Source: Aquimarina macrocephali JAMB N27
Lineage (GTDB): Bacteria > Bacteroidota > Bacteroidia > Flavobacteriales > Flavobacteriaceae
Length of the DNA: 64,000 nt
Reading direction: 5' to 3'
NCBI RefSeq assembly: GCF_000520995.1
Contig: NZ_JACA01000001.1
Coordinates: 1-64,000 of the forward strand
Every line of letters starts with the position of its first letter. Within the stretch, counting starts at the first letter, position 1. The notes under the pieces are model-generated. The model did not search any database, was not told the DNA's origin, and saw only the letters and a list, made by a program, of their open reading frames with translations. Position numbers and translations under genes: made by a program. This document shows, in pieces, positions 46,288-52,919 of this stretch.

Positions 46288-46761
46288 TTATGCTTCTTCC
46301 ATTGTTACTCGAAATGCCATAAGTTCTAAGGACTCTAAGGCAACCTCACTTGTACTTGCATCAAAAGAAGGTGCCGTTAATTTGGTAGGAAATGCATCAA
46401 TAACTTTCCAGCTCACTATGGTACTTCCTGTCTCATCAAGAAGGTGTACTACAATATCCTTTTTATCTATTTGATTTAATTGGATATCATTGATCCACTC
46501 ATAAAAAACTGGAATACTCTTCCCTTTTACGAACCCTTTTTCTAGGGTAATATTAACCGGTTGGATCTGTCCCGGCATATACATAATGTTCGGTCCTACT
46601 TTCCCTCCAGCTGCAAAACTCTCTTTGTATGTAATCGTTTCAAAGGATAAATCAAGACCCGTTACTTTAGAAAAGCTAAAGGACGCTCCATCAATATCTA
46701 CTCTATAATTATAGGTTACCAATGGGTAATCTGTTTTTATTTGTTCTTTTGTTAAAGCCAT
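46288..46761 (-). CDS. Main inner tube protein (Afp1/Pvc1-like)
   Basis: The 157-aa product closely follows the Pvc1 pattern: TDYPLVTYNYRVDIDG, FSKVTGLDLSFETITYKE, MPGQIQPVNITLEKGF, and YEWINDIQLNQIDKKDI, ending PSFDASTSEVALESLELMA. It would polymerise as hexameric rings to form the tube that carries cargo. It follows the sheath gene at 95 bp. Confidence 0.94.
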   Translation of the reverse strand: MALTKEQIKTDYPLVTYNYRVDIDGASFSFSKVTGLDLSFETITYKESFAAGGKVGPNIMYMPGQIQPVNITLEKGFVKGKSIPVFYEWINDIQLNQIDKKDIVVHLLDETGSTIVSWKVIDAFPTKLTAPSFDASTSEVALESLELMAFRVTMEEA

Positions 46762-46856
46762 TTTACTTTAGTATTAATTCATAATTCAATAATATGCTGT
46801 GAATGAGCTTGATAGTTCATCTTACAGTCAATCACTTTTAAAAAAATTATATCGGA

Positions 46857-48503
46857 TTAAACTTCTTGCAGTTTATGCGAGAATTTTAGGATGATAAACT
46901 CTGCTGGTCTAGCCGCAGCAATTCCTATTTCTACAACCATACGACCTTCAAGAATATCTTGCTGCGTCATTGTTTTGCCTAATCCAACATTAACAAAATA
47001 GGCTTGTTCTTCTGTCGAACCTACCAATCCTCCTTGTTGCCAGATTCCGTATAAAAAGCTTTCGATCATTGCTTTAACTTTCAACCAAGTCGTTGTATCA
47101 TTTGATTCAAATACTGCAAAATGAGAAGCTTTTTTGGTAGACTCTTCGATCATATTAAATAATCGACGTACAGAAACATATCGCCATTCGTTATCATTTC
47201 CGGCTAATGTACGTGCTCCCCATACTAGTGTTCCTTTTCCTATAAAACTACGAATAGCATTTACTGATTTCCCATTAGTGACATCTACATTAAGACGTTC
47301 CTGATCTGCCGAACTGATTTTAACTACAGGTCCGATTACAGAATTTACACTCACATTAGCTGGTGCCTTCCAAACTCCTCTTTCTCGATCTGTAGTAGCA
47401 TAGATTCCCGCCACTGCCGAACTAGGAGGAAGGACGATGGTTTCTTTGGTCAACTCGCTTTTTATTTTGCTGTACAAGGCAGTACCTTTTCTACTTTCTA
47501 ATGTAAAAGCACCTTCACTACCTCCTTGCTTAAAAATTTCCTGACCACCTGTTCCCGGAGTTGCAGTAATTAAGCTGTTTTCTGTTACAATTTCGATATC
47601 AAAATCTCCTTTGTTATCAAATGCTGTCCAAGCATCTAGTAAATCGCTAGCTGTAATACCTTCTGCAGGAACGTTTGAGATGGTTAACAACTTAGATGAA
47701 GAAATAGAAAACTCCACAGTATCGCCACTTCCACCATTGATTCTATATTTTGGTTCTTCAGAAATATCACCTGTATAGGTAATTCTAACACCATCGTGTA
47801 TTACTTCGAAAATAGCTGTCTCCGAAGAAGAAGATAGATTGATAACACGAACATCCTGATCTTTATATATATAATTTAGGGATGTATGAATATATGGAGT
47901 ATAGGCCGCACCGTATTTTAGGTTATTAGTTCCTATTCCATTTCTAAATTCATTAGCTTCCTCATCTTCTTTTTTGATATCAAAAATGCAAAACCTGTCT
48001 TTTAGGTCAGCACATTGTGCTAATGCTTGTTGGCAAATTGCGTGATAATCATTTGCTGATAATTTAGCCGCTTCACTTAACACAATAAGTGTAGGTTCAT
48101 CTTCTTTGCTCAAGACCTCAAGCCCTTTCTCAAAAGCTAGCTTGTTATGAGTATTTTCAAAGGAACCGACAGAGATAATATAACAATCACCTCCTCCATT
48201 TTTAAAATAAAGGTCTATAGCATAATACAAAGTGTTCTTTGGAGCTATCACGGTTAATTTTTGTAACTGCTCATCATCATTAATAAGAACCTCAAATTCT
48301 GTTTTTTGAGCTCCTCCATACATTTCTCTGAACTCTAAAAAGGTAGAAATTCGTATCGCACTATTCGACACGCTTTTTCCATTTTTCACTGCTTTTTCGG
48401 TAAAACCTATAAAAGCAGGAACTGCTGTAGATACACCAGCAATGGACTGTGATAAAACAGGTACTTCCTCTGTGTACACATCAGGTGTTAAAAAACTAGA
48501 CAT
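46857..48503 (-). CDS. Contractile sheath protein (Afp2/3/4-like), single copy
   Basis: The 548-aa product begins SFLTPDVYTEEVPVLSQSIA and contains VSTAVPAFIGFTEKA, both diagnostic for contractile sheath subunits. The C-terminal part has TLVWGARTLAGNDNEWRYVS and VEIGIAAARPAEFIILKF. Afp and PVC have several sheath genes; only one is present here, which is also seen in other eCIS lineages. Sheath contraction drives the tube. Confidence 0.95.
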   Translation of the reverse strand: MSSFLTPDVYTEEVPVLSQSIAGVSTAVPAFIGFTEKAVKNGKSVSNSAIRISTFLEFREMYGGAQKTEFEVLINDDEQLQKLTVIAPKNTLYYAIDLYFKNGGGDCYIISVGSFENTHNKLAFEKGLEVLSKEDEPTLIVLSEAAKLSANDYHAICQQALAQCADLKDRFCIFDIKKEDEEANEFRNGIGTNNLKYGAAYTPYIHTSLNYIYKDQDVRVINLSSSSETAIFEVIHDGVRITYTGDISEEPKYRINGGSGDTVEFSISSSKLLTISNVPAEGITASDLLDAWTAFDNKGDFDIEIVTENSLITATPGTGGQEIFKQGGSEGAFTLESRKGTALYSKIKSELTKETIVLPPSSAVAGIYATTDRERGVWKAPANVSVNSVIGPVVKISSADQERLNVDVTNGKSVNAIRSFIGKGTLVWGARTLAGNDNEWRYVSVRRLFNMIEESTKKASHFAVFESNDTTTWLKVKAMIESFLYGIWQQGGLVGSTEEQAYFVNVGLGKTMTQQDILEGRMVVEIGIAAARPAEFIILKFSHKLQEV

Positions 48504-48578
48504 AATTATTTAAATTTTAAATGTTTATACTTAGCATTCCCATAAACCAATGCGAGTCTTCTGGTCGTGCTTTTTTAC

Positions 48579-49355
48579 TTACTTAATTTTAATTATTTGA
48601 ATACCATTTTGTCCTTTTTGGGGATTGGGTAAATGACTAATAAGCACATCACCGTTTTTAATCAATTTGATGTTTTTTATAGGATTACTACTGTAGGGAA
48701 TCAAATCTCTAGATTCAAAAGCCTTTATTCGGGTATCGGGAAAATTTAATCGTAGGGAAGTTACGATCTGGTCTGTAGTATTTTCGTCTATCACCATTTC
48801 GTTAAAAGTGATTTGCTCATTTCTGGATTCTATTGTGATTGCCGAATCTTCAGAATTGGAAACAAAATAGTACTTCCACCGTATTGATCTTGCCTTAAAT
48901 ATTACTGTATACTTAGTAGATTTTTTGGTAACATTTGCTTTAATTTTATTTCCAGCAATTATGATTTTAGCTAATGCTGGAAAACCACAAAAAATTCCAT
49001 TCTGTTTTATCTGAGTGGCAATCAATTCAGAACTTCCTATTGGTTGTTCTTGATTTGTAAAGGAAATCATGTTCCCTTTTTCTATGGTAGAAAGATCTTT
49101 GATATCACTAATACGATCTGATGTAGGATATACATAAAAAGTAAATATATCGTCTTCACTTAAAACAGGAAAAGTATTGCGTTCTTCCTGAAAGAGAGCC
49201 AAAACTTTTACTCCCAGAGCCGTTTTTTTTAGTATAAAACGTCGCTTATCTAAATGTCTTTTCGTTTCATTTTCTGCAACCATTACCAAATCTTCCGGTA
49301 TATCCGAAAAAAAAGGGTGTATAATTTCTATCTGAAAGAATTCACGATATTCCAT
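48579..49355 (-). CDS. Unknown eCIS component, 258 aa (cap-adaptor candidate)
   Basis: The product starts MEYREFFQIEIIHPFFS and is beta-rich (FTFYVYPTSDRISDI; YTVIFKARSIRWKYYFVSN). No named domain was recognised. It lies between the Afp16-like cap gene and the sheath gene, in the operon. In AlgoCIS a cap adaptor is known beside the general cap protein, so this location suggests a similar role; that homology is not shown here. Confidence 0.7.
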   Translation of the reverse strand: MEYREFFQIEIIHPFFSDIPEDLVMVAENETKRHLDKRRFILKKTALGVKVLALFQEERNTFPVLSEDDIFTFYVYPTSDRISDIKDLSTIEKGNMISFTNQEQPIGSSELIATQIKQNGIFCGFPALAKIIIAGNKIKANVTKKSTKYTVIFKARSIRWKYYFVSNSEDSAITIESRNEQITFNEMVIDENTTDQIVTSLRLNFPDTRIKAFESRDLIPYSSNPIKNIKLIKNGDVLISHLPNPQKGQNGIQIIKIK

Positions 49356-49449
49356 CTGTCTACTTTTGTTACTTTAATTCAATATTTCGCTTACTCTATT
49401 GTACAATTTCTTAGACTGTATTTTTTAAGACTATAAAGGGGTCGAATAG

Positions 49450-50028
49450 TTATTTTTTACTCACCTGAAGTTCAATATTTGATAATGGTTCTCCTACAAA
49501 TTCTACACTTTGCTCATCGATAAATGATAATAGACGGACTCTATATAACACAGAGGGTAAATAGGAAGTATTTAAAGAATGCCAAACTTGATTCTGTTCT
49601 TCCAAGGGGAGTGAAATTAGTTCTACAACTAGTTTCTCTATACGTTCATCAGATAGTTGTGGGGAGTTAAGTGGATTAAAAATCCTGTTTACCTGAAAAA
49701 ACTTGATGACATGAGATAAAAATTTAAGTGCCTGATCATACTTATTAAATTTAGACACAAAAAGAATCAAAAGCTCTATTCTAATTTCAGGGTTAGCTTG
49801 AGTTCTGATTCCATCTCTTACAATACCGGAATATTGATCTGGATTTCTAAATTTTCTATCCTCTGAAATATTTATTAAAAATGGTGTGATTTTATCATTA
49901 GTAAAAGAAACTGGGTCATTGCTACTAGTACTAATAAAGTCTATAATATTTGATTCTGTAGTGCCTACTACATTCTTAAAATATTCATTGAGTTTATCTT
50001 TCAAAACACTTAATACAACATCAACCAT
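49450..50028 (-). CDS. Tube/sheath terminator (cap) protein, Afp16/DUF4255-like
   Basis: The 192-aa product shows the DUF4255/Pvc16 pattern: VLSVLKDKLNEYF at the start, ITPFLINISEDRKFRNPDQY, IRIELLILFVSKFNKYDQAL, LPSVLYRVRLLSF. Such proteins cap the distal end of the tube and sheath. It is the first gene of the structural operon; a probable promoter lies 35-42 nt upstream. Confidence 0.88.
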   Translation of the reverse strand: MVDVVLSVLKDKLNEYFKNVVGTTESNIIDFISTSSNDPVSFTNDKITPFLINISEDRKFRNPDQYSGIVRDGIRTQANPEIRIELLILFVSKFNKYDQALKFLSHVIKFFQVNRIFNPLNSPQLSDERIEKLVVELISLPLEEQNQVWHSLNTSYLPSVLYRVRLLSFIDEQSVEFVGEPLSNIELQVSKK

Positions 50029-50062
50029 AATATGCTGTTAGGTTTATTAATTTTGTGTGTAT

Positions 50063-50070
50063 CAAAGGTA
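50063..50070 (-). promoter_or_regulatory. Probable -7 element of the injection-system operon promoter
   Basis: TACCTTTG (50070-50063, minus strand) matches TAnnTTTG and lies 35 nt before the ATG of the cap gene. A clear TTTG -33 at standard spacing was not found, so the promoter may be activator-dependent. The remaining 280 nt up to the attachment repeat hold no gene. Confidence 0.5.
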
Positions 50071-50353
50071 ACTTGAGATGCTGCTTTATCTATAGAACAA
50101 GTCCGCCAAATCTGTAGAGATTTCCGACATTATATTGGGGGAAAATGCGTCAACTATAACATTTCCGACATCAGGAAATTTACCGTACTGATTTGTATAC
50201 ATTACCTTTAGTTAAACATGATGAAGTAATCTTATCGATATAATGAAAATAATAAACACCTTTTGCCATTGATTAACATCACATCGATATTCAATTATAA
50301 TATTGGTTAGATATTTCTAATATTTGTTTACCCTAAATGGATATTTAGTTTTG

Positions 50354-50546
50354 TCAAAAGGTCATACATAGGTCATACCTTCTGTGTTTTTGAATAATTT
50401 ACAATATCTTTTAAAAACACAAAAATCCTTTATAATCAATACCTATAAGCGCATTAAAGGTTATTAGAAGTCATTAGGAATCATAAAATAATAGACTTAG
50501 GATCTAGTGCCGCGAGGTGTGAGAGTTCGAGTCTCTCCGCCCGCAC
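50354..50546 (+). repeat. Attachment-site direct repeat, right copy
   Basis: This 193-nt segment matches 13447-13639 without gaps. It includes the AGGTCATAC tandem, a 140-nt arm region and the tRNA-Leu(UAG) 3' half (50493-50546). Its T arm is GAGAG-TTCGAGT-CTCTC and the acceptor is CGCCCGC. No recombinase gene precedes it: homology stops at TCAAAAGG, where the left copy enters the recombinase promoter. Confidence 0.9.
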
Positions 50547-50556
50547 AGCAAAAAAA

Positions 50557-50583
50557 GCCGACTTTATGAGTCGGCTTTTTTTA
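50557..50583. terminator. tRNA-Leu type terminator after the right repeat
   Basis: GCCGACT (50557-50563) and AGTCGGC (50569-50575) form a stem followed by eight T; an A run precedes it, so it can act in both directions. A related copy follows the relic at 18566, which suggests this is the native terminator of the tRNA-Leu target. Confidence 0.8.
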
Positions 50584-50590
50584 TTTAAGG

Positions 50591-50762
50591 TGTGTCTCGT
50601 CCTGAAATAAGTGGATACAAAATTGACTTATTTATGAAAGATTCAGGAAACACTAACAAGAAGCGTACTCAACGCGATTACAATTTAGGTTTTAAATTGG
50701 GAGTGGTATCCCAAGTAGAAAAAGGCGAGATGACCTATAAACAAGCCCAGAAGGCTTTCTGA
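50591..50762 (+). pseudogene. IS3-type insertion sequence remnant (left end and OrfA start)
   Basis: The segment TGTGTCTCGTCCTGAAATAA resembles an IS3-family terminal repeat. 22 nt later ATG 50634 opens 42 codons (TQRDYNLGFKLGVVSQVEKG, ending AQKAF before TGA) matching an OrfA-type transposase start. Everything downstream is missing. The 170 nt after it up to the next gene hold nothing recognisable. Confidence 0.65.
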
Positions 50763-50933
50763 TTTATTGATTGTTAAATCACACTTTTCAAAGTTATAAT
50801 GGCTTCTCATTAAACAAAAAAAGATTAGAACATATTTTACGTCTACTCTTAAAGAGTTTTTTGTTGGAATTATTAGTGACTTTGTTTATCTTTTGGTGTC
50901 TCAATATATATAACAACAAAATCATATTATAAA

Positions 50934-51281
50934 ATGAAAAAGATTCTTTTAATTTTAGCAGTAGTATTAACAGCTAGTTTTACCTCTATAGATAATAATG
51001 ATATCGTAGAAGCACAGGTAACTTATAGCGGACAATCTGATAAAGCGTATTATTTTACTAATAAGGATACGGGAAAGGTACTCGAATTTACTTTTGTAAG
51101 TAAAAAAGCGATCTCTAAGTATGATTTAAGTACAAAACAACTTACAGGAAAAGAGTTTATAATTACTTATGAAATTGATAACATAGAAATTGCAAGCAAG
51201 GATACGCAAGTGAAACAATACAAGAAACGTTTAATTCTTATCGATATAAGGATGGCAGAGAGCGAAGTAGTTAATAACTAA
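50934..51281 (+). CDS. Small secreted hypothetical protein
   Basis: The 115-aa product has a signal peptide (MKKILLILAVVLTASFTSI) and a beta-rich mature part (YYFTNKDTGKVLEFTFVSKK). No family was recognised. It lies alone between the IS3 remnant and a decayed tRNA relic, and so belongs to the outermost, oldest segment of the attachment-site array. Confidence 0.6.
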   Translation: MKKILLILAVVLTASFTSIDNNDIVEAQVTYSGQSDKAYYFTNKDTGKVLEFTFVSKKAISKYDLSTKQLTGKEFIITYEIDNIEIASKDTQVKQYKKRLILIDIRMAESEVVNN

Positions 51282-51296
51282 CAAAATCTTAGGTAA

Positions 51297-51322
51297 GAGA
51301 GTTTGAATCTTTCTGTCTGCAC
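51297..51322 (+). other. Decayed tRNA-Leu 3' relic (oldest attachment-site remnant)
   Basis: GAGAGTTTGAATCTTTC then TGTCTGCAC aligns with the tRNA-Leu 3' end at 50521-50546 with six differences, all C-to-T or G-to-A. A terminator hairpin follows. The pattern fits a displaced tRNA end decaying under AT-biased mutation. Confidence 0.5.
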
Positions 51323-51332
51323 AAAACAAATA

Positions 51333-51361
51333 AAACCTGTAAATAATTGATTTACAGGTTT
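51333..51361 (+). terminator. Rho-independent terminator
   Basis: AAACCTGTAAAT (51333-51344) and ATTTACAGGTTT (51350-51361) form a perfect 12-bp stem, followed by a T-rich stretch. It would end transcription from the small secreted gene or the former tRNA. Confidence 0.8.
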
Positions 51362-51638
51362 CTTATTTTTTACCCAAATCTTTCATCTATATCATTATCA
51401 CACTTTATAGGTTTTTTTTGATTATGAATAATTACACTTATCCATTTATGAAGTAAAAAACGGGCTAATTACTAGTGTACGGTTTGTAAGAGAATGATGG
51501 CATAAAAATTAAGTTAAAACTCAGACAATATGGTTTATTGATAACTAAATCGCTCTTTTTTGATAAAAGAGCGATAATTACCTCTACATAAGTGCTATAG
51601 CTTAAGTTTTTACCGCTATTTGTGTCTTAGGGATAAAA

Positions 51639-51670
51639 AAACTCTCCATATCAAAGGATATGGAGAGTTT
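51639..51670 (-). terminator. Strong hairpin terminator oriented leftward
   Basis: AAACTCTCCATATC (51639-51652) and GATATGGAGAGTTT (51657-51670) form a perfect 14-bp stem with loop AAAG. Read on the minus strand it continues into a T run (51640-51634), so it suits a leftward transcript. No leftward gene is visible to its right up to 51983. Confidence 0.7.
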
Positions 51671-51844
51671 ATATTAACACTATGGTTATAAAACAAAAAA
51701 CACGCTTTATTATTTTAATAAAGTATACTTTAATTTCTGGTTTCCTCTTTCAATACTCTCATTGACAACCTTGAAAAAATAAGGTTTATAATAATTCTTT
51801 GAATATCCTTTACGATGTAATATCTACCCTCTTTTTTGCTCGAA

Positions 51845-51952
51845 TATTAAATTGAATCAAAAAAATAAAAAATAAAACAAAAATTCATTTCTATTTAGAT
51901 TCATTCTTAATAAATTTGCAACAAATATATAATTATTTTAATTCAATCTAAA
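51845..51952 (+). promoter_or_regulatory. Probable iron-responsive promoter region with three operator-like repeats
   Basis: TAAATTTG (51911-51918) matches the -7 element. Three imperfect palindromes share TTTAnATTnAAT-like halves: 51845-51861 (TATTAAATTGAATCAAA), 51894-51910 (TTTAGATTCATTCTTAA, abutting the -7) and 51936-51952 (TTTTAATTCAATCTAAA). Position before an iron-uptake operon suggests Fur or a similar repressor; that identity is inferred. The rest of 51671-51983 holds no gene. Confidence 0.45.
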
Positions 51953-51983
51953 TAAGGATTAGTAATTTTTAAAATATTCAAAA

Positions 51984-52889
51984 ATGAAACGATTAACACT
52001 TTCATCACTTTTACTATTAGTTGCAGTATTTACGATAACTGCACAGGATAAAAAAAAGCAGGATAAAAATGCTATAAAAAAAATGTGTGGCTGCTATGAA
52101 GTAACCTTCAATTTTGCAGAAACTTTTCAATATAGCAATGATTCTCTTTATAAGCCTTCAAAACAAAAAATTGCCAAAGGGTTAGAATGGGCTCAATTGG
52201 TTGAGGAGGATAAAAACAAGATTTCTATTCAGCATTTATTACAAGTAGGTGATCCTTCAAAACCTCATATTGTAAAACATTGGAGACAAGATTGGATATT
52301 TCAAAACACAGATTTCTATATGTTCAACGGTAATAATTCCTGGAACTATGAAAGTAAATCTAAATCTGATGTAAAAGGCCAATGGACTCAAAAAGTATAT
52401 CAGGTAGACGATAGCCCTCGTTATGAAGGTTCTGCAACCTGGGTACATGTAGATGGAAAAAGTTTTTGGGAAAACAGAACAGATGCTCCACTACCAAGAC
52501 GAGAATATACTAAAAGAAGTGATTACAATGTAACCGTTAGAGGAAACAGACATGAGATTACTAAAAACGGTTGGATCCACGATCAAAATAATGATAAAGT
52601 AATACGTGAAGCGGGTAAAGCTGATGTTATTTTGGCTAAGGAAAAAGGATACAATACATATGTAAAAGTAGACGATAGTAAATGTAAAGTAGCCGCAAAC
52701 TGGTGGAAAGAAAACAATCAAAAATGGGCTTTAGTTCGCAATAAATGGGAAAAAGTTTTTGGAAGAAATGCCAATTTAGTACTAGAAGCAAAAGTTGATA
52801 ACAAACCACTATATAAGCATCTATTTTCTGACGAATACATAAAAGAACAAGATATCAATAAAGTCATCGAATCTTTTGTAATTCAATAA
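51984..52889 (+). CDS. DUF6607 family secreted protein
   Basis: The 301-aa product has a signal peptide (residues 1-20, ending TITAQ) and a DUF6607-type body: MCGCYEVTFNFAETF near residue 33, HIVKHWRQDWIF, RYEGSATWVHVDG, RREYTKRSDYNV. The family often sits next to TonB receptors and PepSY reductases in flavobacteria. Function is unknown, though an envelope role in iron or haem handling fits. It is first in a five-gene rightward operon. Confidence 0.85.
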   Translation: MKRLTLSSLLLLVAVFTITAQDKKKQDKNAIKKMCGCYEVTFNFAETFQYSNDSLYKPSKQKIAKGLEWAQLVEEDKNKISIQHLLQVGDPSKPHIVKHWRQDWIFQNTDFYMFNGNNSWNYESKSKSDVKGQWTQKVYQVDDSPRYEGSATWVHVDGKSFWENRTDAPLPRREYTKRSDYNVTVRGNRHEITKNGWIHDQNNDKVIREAGKADVILAKEKGYNTYVKVDDSKCKVAANWWKENNQKWALVRNKWEKVFGRNANLVLEAKVDNKPLYKHLFSDEYIKEQDINKVIESFVIQ

Positions 52890-52919
52890 CCACAACCACA
52901 ACCAATAAATATTACAATC

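Larger units (their letters stand above)
13447..50546. mobile_element. Putative tRNA-Leu genomic island carrying the contractile injection system
   Basis: The segment is bounded by 193-bp direct repeats, each ending in the same tRNA-Leu(UAG) 3' half in the same orientation, with an intact tyrosine recombinase at the left boundary. Recombination between the repeats would remove about 36.9 kb: AbiE-type pair, hydrolase-AraC fusion, envelope module and the whole injection system with effectors. An internal tRNA 3' relic at 18566 suggests two stacked elements. The intact tRNA-Leu should lie to the left of the window. Mobility today is not shown: the right copy has lost its recombinase. Confidence 0.65.

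Noticed and set aside
30807..50028. Prophage or R-type pyocin
   Set aside because: No capsid, portal, terminase or holin genes; presence of DUF4157 cargo, Afp15-type ATPase and DUF5908 points to eCIS.
30807..50028. Type VI secretion system
   Set aside because: No TssJLM membrane complex or ClpV; the VgrG-like and sheath genes belong to the Afp/PVC type set.
50493..50546. Second possible tRNA-Leu gene
   Set aside because: Same missing 5' half; it is an attachment-site fragment.
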